A DNA stretch of 64,000 nucleotides, taken from NCBI RefSeq assembly GCF_037975245.1, contig NC_092568.1, positions 24,473,501 to 24,537,500 of the forward strand. Direction: 5' to 3'. The stretch's first letter is position 1; each line of letters starts with the position of its first letter. Under the pieces are notes generated by a model. The model worked only from the letters and a program-made list of their open reading frames with translations, did not search any database and was not told the origin of the DNA. The stretch comes from Apostichopus japonicus. Its lineage: Eukaryota; Echinodermata; Holothuroidea; Aspidochirotida; Stichopodidae. Of the stretch, positions 1 through 11,246 are shown piece by piece. The position numbers were made by a program, and so were the translations under genes.

Positions 1-3000
1 AGAGCTTTGCAGCAATAATTAAAGCAAATGCTATGCAAAATTAGTCAAATCACTGTCTAACTGAAACAACATTTCATAATTTGTTTACATACAAACACCA
101 TTAATTAGCATCTCCAGTACCTTTCTGAATCTGAACAAAATTCAAAATCTATGAAGCTGTACTGTATCATACTACAAGTACACCTTCAAGAACCTCTAAT
201 ATATAGATACTGTACTGTTATATGTATTTATTTTACAAGGATAAACATGTATATATCCTTCTTGTAAAGAATCAAGTCTGGGTTGTACTTGACTACAGTA
301 GATTGTTCATAGAACAGTATTCATTTCAAAGTTTCCTTTCTTTATCAAACATTTCCCAACTGCCAAAATCTATATTTAATACATTAAGAAGGCAAATATG
401 ATATATGACTGAGCTAAATTTAAAAGAAAACATTTCTAACTGTATCTTCAACATGTTTTATTTTATGCAAATTAGGTCTCCTCCCATCAGTTGTGATTAT
501 ATCAACACTGTAGGCTTCAGATTACAATAGGTGAATCATTTATAAAGCATCATCATTACAAACTATATTCCTGCAATGTCTAAAAAAACACCCTTTAGGA
601 ACTTTTCATGAAGACAGTATCCACCTGATATTGTTTTCATATAATTTCCAAATCCTTGATGACAGTTTAATAATTAGCAGGTAGAGAGTCACATCATATA
701 CACGTTTTCATCACTATTGACATAAAATATCATCTGCCTACATATTTCATACTTGAGTGACAAAACAAATCCAATCAAAGTCTGCTAGAAGAGCCACAGG
801 TCTAGCAGGGAAATATAAAAATATCACACGTTACTGGGAAGAATATAAACGTGTTGCGGTGGATTATTAGCTAATTTTGATATCTGACGCACTATATTCC
901 AGCGCCTGTTAATGACAAGCAGTGCATCACTGACAGACATGGGTGTGTGGAAAAAAAGTATACATACTGTTTAAATTCGAGAAGAGTGTAAACCTTGTTC
1001 TTCCTTACAAAATTTAAAGCCTTTACTAATTGAGACTTAGAACAAGTACAGTAAAAGTTGTAGTCCAGAAAGCTCTAGTAGAATGGATGAATAGAGGGTT
1101 TACCATATATACTGACATTGAATCTGAAAAGAGTCTCAAGAGTATAACTAAGGAGGATACAATGTAAGGAATGTTGTTGATAACCATAAAAGGTTTAAAT
1201 TTGACATACTGTATATTGTAAGCTACTACAAAAGGGTTTGCTTCTCCAATAATCCCCAAGACCCAACACATGTAGCCCACTGAGAGGCCTCCCTGGGAAA
1301 CGAAAAGCAGAGATGCATGTTGTGTACCTGTACATACCATCTCTGTTTTGCCAGTTACATGCCTCGTGCAGGTTACAAGAGCTGGCATCATACTAAAATA
1401 CACATATACACATATAAATATCAGACTGCATCCATTCTACGAAAGGTTACCAAATGTTAAAAGTAAGTTCCATGTGAGGAGAAACTGACAGTTCAGACCA
1501 CCCAACACTTGCACCCTCGCTACACACTGTATGTATGTTAACTGGCATACAGTAGACATAGCTAGATATAAACAGCTACAGAGAAGCTCTGGGTTGTCAT
1601 CGGAAACTGAAATTCTGGCTTGAAATTTCGAAACAAACTTAAAGGAATTCAAATGTCCTTGAAATTTGTTTTAACACAAGTTACCTTTGTCATTCTTACA
1701 TTGGCAAGATACCGAATACAATACACAAACTGCAGTGTTACCTGCAAAATGCTAATCCAATGAACAAATTACCATAATAATGCATATTAATGAAGAATAA
1801 TTTATCCAGTTTTGCATTGCAAAATGCTCACATAACTATACAAGTGACAACTCTGTAATAATTTTGTACAAACATAAATTAGGCACAATGTTAAGACCTC
1901 TCAAAACTACTACACAAAAGTTGAACATTAAATTCTTCCCTGTTACATTAGTTTGCAATTGTGTAAATCTGAAATGTTCTTCCTTTCTTCTTAAATGGAA
2001 TAAATCACTTCTTTTTCCTTGCATATATCTATATGTTGTGAATATGACTATATATAGTAAATAGACTTGAAGACTTTTCAATATCTACTAAATAAACACA
2101 CAGTAATGTATGTACTCAAGTGGAGAACAATTTCTTTGGCACTAAGCTTTTTTTATACTTATTTTCAAGCAACTTCATGGTAAGTTCTTACAAAAGTCCT
2201 GAGTGTAAGGTATGACCTACTGTAGGTCATTTACGCAGGAAATGTTTACAAGTACGGAATTAACTTTCTTAATGAGGAAAACACACCAACATATACAAAT
2301 AGAAATAGTGTAGATTAGAAGACAAATAGGTGAGTACCAAAATCTATTACTTTTGATGAAAGTTTGTAAGCAATGGATAGCTGGCAAAATAATTGTGAAA
2401 TGGCTAATGTACATCTTACCCTCTTCAAATCTGTTAAATTGAAATGAAGAAATACTGTAACTAAGTGGTAAACTATTTCTGAAATAACATTTGAAGCGCA
2501 GTGTCCTTAGATTCTTAATTACAGGTTATTAGTCTAAGATTAGTTTAACAGTTCTCATGATTAGTTTAACATTTAACAGCTCATGAATACATAAATAGAT
2601 CTTTCAATTTGGTTCATTCCAATATATAAATATACTAAAAGTACCGATAAAAAATGAAACTAAAACAGAGAGAGAAATAATTAGAGTTCAAGTAAACATT
2701 AGTGTTTGGACATAATGTAAAATTTTAATCACTTAATGTAAAATTTAAATCATACATGTTTACAAGTTATTCTATCACAGAGATTCTAGGGCATTTGTCT
2801 TTGCAGCAAGGTTAATGATATACTGTATGTTATCTACAAGGATGCATTCCTTGTGGACTCACTTCTTTGCTGGTTGGAGAGACTTTGTATTTTATACCAA
2901 CCTGTGGCATTCTCATTTCACGCTGTATGCAATATGCAAGGCTCTATGGCTTATCACTAGCACCTCCAACAAAGAACTCCTCTAGAGTTCAAAGTGGTCA

Positions 3001-3870
3001 AACAGAATACAGTTGGGAGGGCCAAGGACTTTACAGAATAACCAACATTTTTGGCTACATTTTCGCACAGTTAGTTTTGAGCTTTCATAACTATCGTCGA
3101 ACAGTTACAAGACTGAGGGTGCAGAAAAGTGCTACATACACACCTAGGCAATTTAGTACAGTACAATTTATGACCATTCTGCATGATAAAATTGTGTGGT
3201 TTACATTCTGAATTTGTGTCATCACTTGATTGTCTGTTACAAATAGTCGGAAATCTAATTAAATTAAATTCTATCTGTCCTGCCCTAGCTGTTTGTGATC
3301 ATGTCAATTTAGAGAGTAGTGACTCTCCCTATGAGAGAGAAATTTTCAAACCCAAGCCTACTCAGGCCAACAATTTGTTTATATGTCTAATTTCTACACA
3401 AGTAAGGTCATCAGGCACTGTAGATTTGTATATATTTGTACATTATATACTTGTTATACCACAAGTAAATGGTGTCTATTACAGTGCTTATGCATTAATA
3501 ATTACAAGTTCTGTGTGCAATATTACCTGCTACTGTTAGTAATCACCAGTGTCTTTATGCACTTCAGACTCTGCATGACTAGTATCAAAATCAACCCCAA
3601 AAAAAATCACAATTAATGGACTAAACGACAAAATGGACAAACCAAAACAACAACAAATATAGAGAATTTTAAATTGCTTTCAAAAATTGCAACAGCTTAT
3701 ATTGTGTCATGAAATGGAAAACTACACGAAGGAAATGAACTATACAAAATGTCAGAGTGTGATGGTACAGTAGATGACATCCCATAGGGATTTTAACAAC
3801 TTCTCCTCTTGGTTTCCTTTAAAATTGAAATATGTTAGCTTAGTATAATATGGGCAACTACAGTACACAA

Positions 3871-4202
3871 ATTCTGTAAGAGTAGAGCATTGTTTTATGG
3901 TGGTAGGGCATGATTCATCCTATATCTTTGCTATAAATTTCATGTTTTCAAGTACAAACACAGACACACAAGACATAGGTCTACATGGTGTCCTGGATTT
4001 ATACTATGCCATCTGCTGTCAATAAATTCCAAAACTTTGTACCGAAGGAATGGAACAAGCTACAGAGAATGTTGGACAATTGATTATTTTTTCTGATAGT
4101 GTCTGTTAGAGCTCTGTATAAAGTAGAGTTCTGTAAAAGTAGAGCATTGTTTTATGGTGATCGGCATGATTCATCTTTTATCTTTGCTTTAAATTTAATG
4201 TT
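3871..4202. repeat. Local direct duplication, two copies of about 75 bp
   Basis: Positions 3871-3945 and 4128-4202 share a long core (AGTAGAGCATTGTTTTATGG, then GCATGATTCATC) with scattered substitutions. The words GTTGGACAATTGATT at 4070-4084 and 4200-4214 are also repeated, so the duplicated segment was probably larger and has since diverged. No open frame runs through the copies. Confidence 0.6.
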
Positions 4203-5345
4203 GGACAATTGATTTTCTTGTGATACTATCTACTACTGGTTTACTTTAAACTTTGAAGAGACATTGAACTTGCAGTACTATTTGGAAGTGATAAGACTAA
4301 TCATGGAAGATGACACAATCAAAAAGTTTAAAAAGAATCCTGGATCTGTCTCTGTCCCTACTTTCACACACCTGATGCAGACAGATATTGTTATGTTACT
4401 CAGATGTGGCCTACGACATATTTATTGCTAACTATAGTCATGTTCTCGCTGAAATTAATGTCAGAATTTCAGGGGATGGTTGGCAGAAGTTGATTGCACA
4501 ATAATCATAGACTGGGAAAATGGAATGGAGACTAAAACAAAGATGTTACTAAGTAATAATCTACTTCGATCATATGTGCAAAGAAAATCTTAACTATACA
4601 TACACATTAAATCATAGTCAAAAGCACCTGGAATTACAACCTTTTATGGATGAAATTTTTGTAAGGTGGATACGGCCAAAATGATCATCAGGTTTACACC
4701 AAATTAAATATCCCATAAGTGTATAAAAATCAAGTTAAAACAATTCAGTAACAGAAAAAAAAATAAGAGTATGGTGCATTTTAATTTGTCCCTTTGTAGT
4801 CTTCACTTTTTAAGTCAGAACTTGTCTCAGTGAGTTACGCACGCCGCACTTGTTAAAACTTATATTGAACGTGCATTTAACAAACTGTTCCACACAGTAA
4901 ACTCCCATTGAGACTGTACAGTATGTTAGACAAATGTACTTCTTCACAATTTGAACTTGCTCCAGTTCCGAGTAACTACTGCACTATTGCACCTGTTTGA
5001 AACATTAGGCAAGGCATTACTACGTAGAGAATGCTGGTGTTACGGATATGTAGGCTATCAACAATATTGCAGTAGCTCAAACCATTCAAATTTGAGTTTA
5101 ATTGCGAATATTGTTCCAGCAAGGTGTTTACTCTAATATTGAACGAGTACTCATATCCCTATTGATGGTGGTTCACAAATTTGTTTATCTTTTGTATACC
5201 TTTGACATTCACTTGCCAGTGGTCAAAAGTAGCACTACATTTAAAGATCATTGCGTCCAACTTTTATGGACATGGGTTTCTCTTGGAAAGAGAATATAAA
5301 TTTTAAAGGTTTTCACATAATGGCCTGGACATAATGACCTCTAAA

Positions 5346-5358
5346 TGACCTTTGACCT
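5346..5358 (-). promoter_or_regulatory. DR1-type nuclear receptor half-site pair
   Basis: The plus strand reads TGACCTTTGACCT, so the minus strand has AGGTCAAAGGTCA. This is the direct repeat with one-base spacing bound by RXR heterodimers, HNF4 and COUP-TF family receptors. It lies in a segment resembling the repeat family at 46.9-47.3 kb, so it may be repeat-borne rather than a functional enhancer. Confidence 0.3.
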
Positions 5359-6928
5359 TAACTTTCTGATGTCAAAAATTAGCCCAACATCCACAAATTT
5401 TGTGTTCATGTTTCATCAAAATCAATCTAAGAATGAGCATTCAAAATCACTTCCAAAGATTTCCAGATTTATGTAATATTGATTCCCCTGGTACAAGTAC
5501 TCATAATTTCTATGGAACAAAGCTAAAGAGAGAGTGTTCATTGGAAGCTAAGTGCAACTGTTCACAAAGGAAGCATCTTCTTTTTGCTCAGCTGCTTATT
5601 ACATGATAAGCAGCTTAGTTAGTAATTCTCATTGACTGTGGATGTATCAACTCATTGTCTCCATATACATTGGGTCACAGTTACAGTTCCAATGTAAGGA
5701 GGCAAGAACTGATATTGAAACAGTGAACTAAAGTTGGTTTGGTTTCATGGTCAGGTCTTATCTTGGCTGTCTTATCTTGGCTGTCTTATCTTAAAGAGAG
5801 AGAATCCAAGACTTACTTTGAAAAGCACCCAACATTATGCATTTTCTTGCATGTGTATTAGAAAATCAGTCCAAGACTTATATCCTTAAGGGTATGCACT
5901 GATACTAATATAAGGGAGTGGGGAGAGCACAAACTAGGATACATCTCTCAAGAGGCCCTGCCTTCTATAGTTGTACCGATTTACTTTTTTTTTGAGCTGT
6001 ATTTAAAGCTATGATACTATTAGGAAATGTGAGGTAATGATATGTCTTTCTTCTTGATTCCCCAGGTTTTGACCTGAGAATGGGATTAAAATTAAGCATA
6101 CATGGTCAATCCATCCACCTAGCCTAGGCAGTACAACTATATAGCACCCCGCCAATTTGAAAACTCAATTTGCCTCCTGAGGCAAGGTAATCATACAAAC
6201 CATTCTATCACCACCAGGACGGTGCCTCTACCAAAGGATGGAGACTCTGTGGACTTGAGGTTCAGTGGAGTTGAATAAACTTTGTGAAGTAATCACACAT
6301 ATCGACTTCAGCTCCACCACAGCATGGAAATATCAGTGGACATTCTTATGAAAACTCCCACATGACGTTGCATCATTCTCAACATAAAAGTCAGGGCTAA
6401 TGTACATGGTTCAGTGCAACTGTGCCTAGATAGTAGATGTTTTCAGGAAGGCATTTTCCAACAATGACGTGTTCTACTGTTACTAGGCATAATGGCCCAG
6501 GCTTAATTAGGCTACCATAAGAGTAACCTTTCTCCTTGGCTATTTAGGCCTAGGTCAAGTAACAGTACACTAACAAGTAACACTAATACTAATAGTAATA
6601 ACAGTAAGAACTTTGTAATGTAGGGCACAGGCTTAGGCCATAGGTCCACATCAACAATAGACTGAAGATGAAGTAGCTAGCCAGTTGCAGAATATTCTTG
6701 CATCATGCCCAAACAATATACCCTCAAATTGACTAAGCTGAGCCGAACTTTGGAGCTTAGGCTGACGTTAGGCCTCATTCCAGTAGCAACGACAGACCTA
6801 GTGTTACACTACACATGCGACAGTAAATGATAGGAAAGAAGGACGCTTTATGCGAGCAACCGTCGTTAACGCACTCTACTTAAGTTATGGTAATGCTTAT
6901 TAATAATGATCCTGTGATTAACTTACCT

Positions 6929-7150
6929 CGCTAAATTGTACCCCGAATTTTGTGCTTCGGCTGTGTTTATCTGGGGCTTACTTTGCAGAAAACTTCAATC
7001 TCCTTTGAGTACCAAGTATGGAATTCCACTCCGATGTTTACAAACAGCAGGTGTCAGACCATCAATTTTAACGTTCAGTTTCAACGTATACAATTACATA
7101 TACTCAAATGGACATGATTCACTGCTAGCTAGCTCGTTATGAAATAACGA
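6929..7150 (-). other. Possible non-coding first exon ending in a strong splice donor
   Basis: On the minus strand the bases before 6928 read GCGAG followed by GTAAGTT, a near-consensus 5' splice site. The sequence upstream (higher coordinates) has only short ATG frames that stop at once, so if it is an exon it is 5' UTR. No matching downstream coding exon was found between 1 and 6900. The local base composition is less AT-rich than the flanks. This is only a weak candidate. Confidence 0.2.
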
Positions 7151-7480
7151 TCCTCTACACATTGACACTGGATTCCGAAATATACACTAAATAAGCACGC
7201 CAGTAGAGCAGTCGTTCTGGAATACGTCACGTCACGTAAGAAAGATTACTAGGTATAAGATGAACGCTCGAAAAGGAGATGTTTTTCCGAACAATGTTTT
7301 ACACTTATTATAGTTTAAACAAAAAAGAAAGTTACGCTATACAGCAAGACAGTAGAGCATTCGTTCTGGAACACGTAACGTCACAAAAGACAGAATATCA
7401 AGAATCCCTCCCCCTCCATACATTTTTCAAACTTTGCACATTCACTGGAAGTTTAAAGGTATACTCTTAGTTTTAATAGG

Positions 7481-7862
7481 GCAGGGGACAAGGGCGTAGG
7501 AACCGGGGGGGCTGGGGGGCGCCAGCCCCCCAGTGAAAAATGTGGAGGGGCGGAAGTATCATTCCGCCCCCCCGGTTCGCAAGTCAGAAAACCCCTTTTT
7601 CATTTCTAAATGAGAAAAAAAATCTCATTTGGAGCACCAAATTGCATCTAAGGCCAGGTGAAAATACAAAATTAAGTTTACAAAATGGAGTGGGTGTTGA
7701 AGTGTGCTATATAGCACCAAATTGCATCTGAGGCCACCTGGAAATGCAAAAAATCCAAAGGGGAGGGGGAACCCCCTCCCCTTAGACCCCTCCCCCAGGC
7801 CGGCCATCGGTCTTCAGCCCCCCCCCCACTCAAAAATACCTTCCTACGCCACTGGCAGGGGA
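7481..7862. mobile_element. Non-autonomous hAT-type MITE with 8-bp target site duplication
   Basis: The element spans 7489-7854 (366 bp) and is flanked by an exact 8-bp direct repeat, GCAGGGGA, at 7481-7488 and 7855-7862. Its ends are imperfect inverted repeats: CAAGGGCGTAGGAACC at the left, and CAGTGGCGTAGGAAGG when the right end is read on the minus strand. An 8-bp duplication with CAG(T/N)GGCGTA-like termini is characteristic of hAT superfamily transposons. Inside are G- and C-rich tracts and a direct duplication around ATAGCACCAAATTGCATCTG (near 7634-7660 and 7713-7740). It has no transposase frame, so it would depend on a transposase elsewhere. Confidence 0.75.
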
Positions 7863-9090
7863 TGTCGGTGAAGTATACGGAGGCGACCTCGTAAGTTAAG
7901 AAATGCGGGCGTAAAGTTGGTGTCAGACTAGAACTTCCGTCTCAAAATAGAGAAACCGGCTGCGCATGCTTATTAACCGTTGAACCGCCTTCCACCCTTC
8001 TATCGGCCTCGGTCATGCTCATCATAGGGAGAAATGCTCCCAAAAACCCTCGTCGAAAATGCCAGTTCAAGTTTAAAAAAAAATGAATATATCAAGAAAA
8101 TTCGGCTCGTGGTGGGTTAATTGTTGAGCCGAGAACCGACAGATACAGCATACTCACGAAGAATACTTCGCATACTTCGAACTAGTAGTAACCCTGAACT
8201 ATAACAACATACTTTCCGTCATCGAGTATTATTGATGGACTTTGTATAAACTTAACCCATCCCAGCTGGTAGTAAAGTCGACCTTCTATTGATTCTATGA
8301 CATATTTCACAATTCAAACTTAGCCCTCGTTAGTTGGGATCACTTACCACAGTTTTGAACGATGTTACACATTCTTTGGAATCTTAACCATTGTCCACGG
8401 CTTAAGTATCTTTGTGTTGATCAATACTTGGCTCAGGCTCCCGCCAACCCCAACCATTCCATGAACTGTACGAAAGCTCAAGAATAAACCTGTTGGAGGC
8501 TAACAGGGAAATCTTAACCTTGACAATGGTTCACGTAGAGCTATGACGAACAACATCGATCAGGCACGGATCAATAATAAATCAATAATAAATCTATAAT
8601 AAATCTATACTATAGAGCTAATTATAAACCTAATTTCAAAGCCTATATGTGCCTCAGAATGTACCATTTCAATTCTCATTCCATTTTTACGGAGGAAGAT
8701 GCTCCCCCTACATGTGAGTCGGATTCCATGACCCCAGTCCTATTTAAAATCCTGGATCCGAACCTGGCAATTCCTGTCGGTCATATTTTATTTGAATACA
8801 CATCGGAAACGAAGTGCCTTTTTATGCGACAGGCAGAAACCATGTGTCGTCGTTGCGGTAATACGCGTACGTAGTATATCCGTTATCATGGCGTCACAAG
8901 CAATACGGAGCCCTGTAAACGCCTTTCAATTAAGAAGTGTAATAGCATATTCCATACACTTCGTACTATTGTGATGAATATCGACAACAAATGTTATTGG
9001 CTTCCGTAGACCGATAATGTTTATTAAATTTTATGACGCGTCCACAGAAATCTTTGTGAACAGGTCAGTGTTGCTGAGAAATTGTGATTT
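7863..9090. other. Gene-free interval
   Basis: No supported coding sequence. It contains a short tandem run of AATAAATC-like units at about 8570-8605. The decamer GCTTCCGTAG at 9000-9009 matches the terminal sequence of the fold-back element that starts at 9091, in the orientation of a right end. Confidence 0.4.
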
Positions 9091-9466
9091 CTACGGAAGC
9101 ACTGAAAGGCCAAACTACTTTCAGTTTTGTCTTAAATTCACAAATAATAAAAGGCTTTAATTCTCACTTTATAGACACGTTAACTTAACACTTCATAGGC
9201 ATAAAAATTAAATTCACATTTCATTAACTTTAAATTCACACTGTATATTCTTAGATTCACACTTTATAATCCTTAAGTTCATACTTATATTTATATTTAT
9301 GAAGTGTGAATTTAAGAATTATAAAGAGTGAATTTGACATTTATAAAATGTGAATTTGATATTTTCAAAATGTGATTTTAAGGTTAATAAAGTGCGAATT
9401 TTACGTTTATAAAGTGTGAATTTGAGACCAAAATGAAAGTAATTTTACCCTTCGGTGCTTCCGTAG
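9091..9466. mobile_element. Fold-back MITE-like element made of an inverted minisatellite
   Basis: The left end begins CTACGGAAGCACTGAAAGG. The right end read on the minus strand begins CTACGGAAGCACCGAAGGG, and similarity continues for about 50 bp into both arms. Inside, the left arm repeats AAATTCACACTTTATAA-like units and the right arm repeats the reverse complement (TTATAAAGTGTGAATTT), so almost the whole 376 bp can fold into one hairpin. Flanks share ATTT (9087-9090 and 9467-9470); a TA duplication one step inside is equally possible, so the superfamily is undecided. No coding capacity. Confidence 0.7.
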
Positions 9467-10541
9467 ATTTCAATGGCGTATGACCCAACTAGAGTCTTAA
9501 CTTAGGGGCAGCATATAGGAATTAAATATCTTTAGATTATAAATCCGCCGGAGGACGACAGAGTCAAATTACATTAGACAAAATTTGAACAAAAACATAA
9601 TGTTTCGTCACGACCTGTGCGACCCTATCTGGGTATTTTTTTAAGTCGCGGAAGAAGGCGTTAACACCTGGGTTGTACTAGTCTTAACAATAATCATACA
9701 TTAGACTATTTACCATTTTGACCTCTAAATTTTTATTGATATTTTATATCGATAATGCATATCGATATACCAATAATACATATAACGGCGTATGTTTACG
9801 GTGTCTCAGAGTGGGCATGCGGGCTTTCATCCATATAATCTAGTTACGGATAGATTCCAAAGCAAGTAGACTCAAGAGGTTATCGAGGTCCTTGTAAATC
9901 GGGTTGCCTTGTGTACCTTACATGCCGGCACCTTTTCCGACCCATCGCTCCTTCCAATTTCCCCAAATCTCACGAATAGGTGTTTGCTGTCACTTGAAAC
10001 AGAGAGTCACTGACGCTTTCCAAACTAAATGGACTGTCTTTTTCACCGGGCCCGCTATTCGGGTACCGGAACAAGCAAAAACAGAAAAGATCGATAAACA
10101 ATTGAATCTGACAATAAACTTCGATGTATGCGTGCTATACTAACTCTTGATCAATGTGAAATGGATTGAAACTATTGCAAGCGATGTACAGGTTAATCAT
10201 CAACGTATATGCCTATTGTGTGATTCTTAGACTAATGTTAGGAATTCATTGGTCGCAACCAACAGATTAGCCTGGCCGCAAATCACTATGCTTTTAAAAA
10301 AGTCACCCAGGAAAGAACCTGGGCATGAAAACCAAACTACCGAACGACTGACCCGCTCTCAACCCCAATCCCCTTGAATCGAGACTGACTCTGTGATCAT
10401 CGCGCGTGTGTATCACCATTCCACTCGAAAGGGAACATATACTATACACATGATCTTAGTCGTCAAGTGAAAAGTTGGCAAAGCCCGGCCTCTAGAATGC
10501 GATGTACATATAGACATTTTATATGACTAGAATGTTAACAT
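9467..10541. other. Gene-free interval
   Basis: No supported gene. The only notable signals are two TATCGATA octamers at 9747-9754 and 9760-9767. An open frame of 79 codons at 9904-10143 has no recognisable similarity and no splice context. Confidence 0.35.
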
Positions 10542-10595
10542 TCATGTCCTCCTAACTGTACGTGTTAATTAACACGTACAGTTAGGAGGACATGA
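10542..10595. repeat. 54-bp perfect palindrome with no spacer
   Basis: Two 27-base arms are exact reverse complements meeting at 10568/10569. The left arm starts TCATGTCCTCCTAACTGTAC and the centre reads GTGTTAATTAACAC. The symmetry breaks on the next base outwards on both sides. There is no loop sequence and no obvious target-site duplication. Confidence 0.95.
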
Positions 10596-11070
10596 CGCCG
10601 GGCCTATTATTCCTTGTCAATAGGCCGCAAACGTGTTCATGAATCATTCGACAAAATATATATGATTGCCAACAGATCACCAAAATTGCGATTTTTCATC
10701 CACGCGAAGATGACAGTATAATTATGTTTCGTACTGAGCGTGACTTGTACTGCTGTGAGTCACGGGTCAGGCCTCGTGATAAGAATATGGAGTCAAGTAG
10801 GCTACAAATGGCCATGCTTATAATGTCGAACCGGTTTATCATAACTATGACGAAGAATTGGAGATGTATGAAATAAAGCTAGGAGGAAATGTCATTTTGC
10901 CCACCGCATGTAACAAGTACCAACCGGTATGTTGGAAAACTCTTTATTAAAATAGTTGTTTCGATAGTAGACAGACGCTATTGGCACCGGATTGCTTGCT
11001 GTGGCGTGAAAGTCGTACGCACGACAGTAAGCGCGCACAGAGAACCACCTCAACGGACACGACATGCGTG

Positions 11071-11077
11071 TATATAT
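11071..11077 (+). promoter_or_regulatory. Possible TATA element upstream of the PP1-docking gene
   Basis: TATATAT followed by CGCGCC lies 170 bp before the chosen ATG at 11247. An in-frame stop (TAA at 11172) lies between it and the ATG. Spacing would put transcription start near 11100. There is no further evidence, and a TATA-like string is common by chance in AT-rich DNA. Confidence 0.25.
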
Positions 11078-11246
11078 CGCGCCTCGCACGGCAGTGAACG
11101 CGTTATTTGCACCACGCGTAAAGAAATGCTTTATGCAAAACACCGCGTAGGCTATTTGTATAGTACTGTACTAATATACTGAGCATGATCAAAGCATACG
11201 ATGGAATGAAAACAGATGGAATGTATGGCTGTGGTACTGTGCGAAA

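Larger units (their letters stand above)
1..6928. other. No recognised gene; AT-rich non-coding DNA
   Basis: No stretch here reads as a recognisable protein, and I could not build a phase-consistent chain of exons on either strand. Open frames are short. The longest are a hydrophobic 125-codon frame on the minus strand at 1026-1403 and two overlapping plus-strand frames covering 2867-3539. None resembles a known family or sits between convincing splice sites. Visible structure: a local direct duplication (3871-3945 and 4128-4202), one DR1-like nuclear-receptor site at 5346-5358, and a 14-bp unit repeated about 2.5 times near 5755-5790. This may be intron or UTR of a gene outside the window. 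Confidence 0.5.

Noticed and set aside
1026-1403. Hydrophobic 125-codon minus-strand frame resembling a membrane protein
   Set aside because: No recognisable family and no splice or promoter context. Hydrophobic frames are expected from AT-rich DNA.
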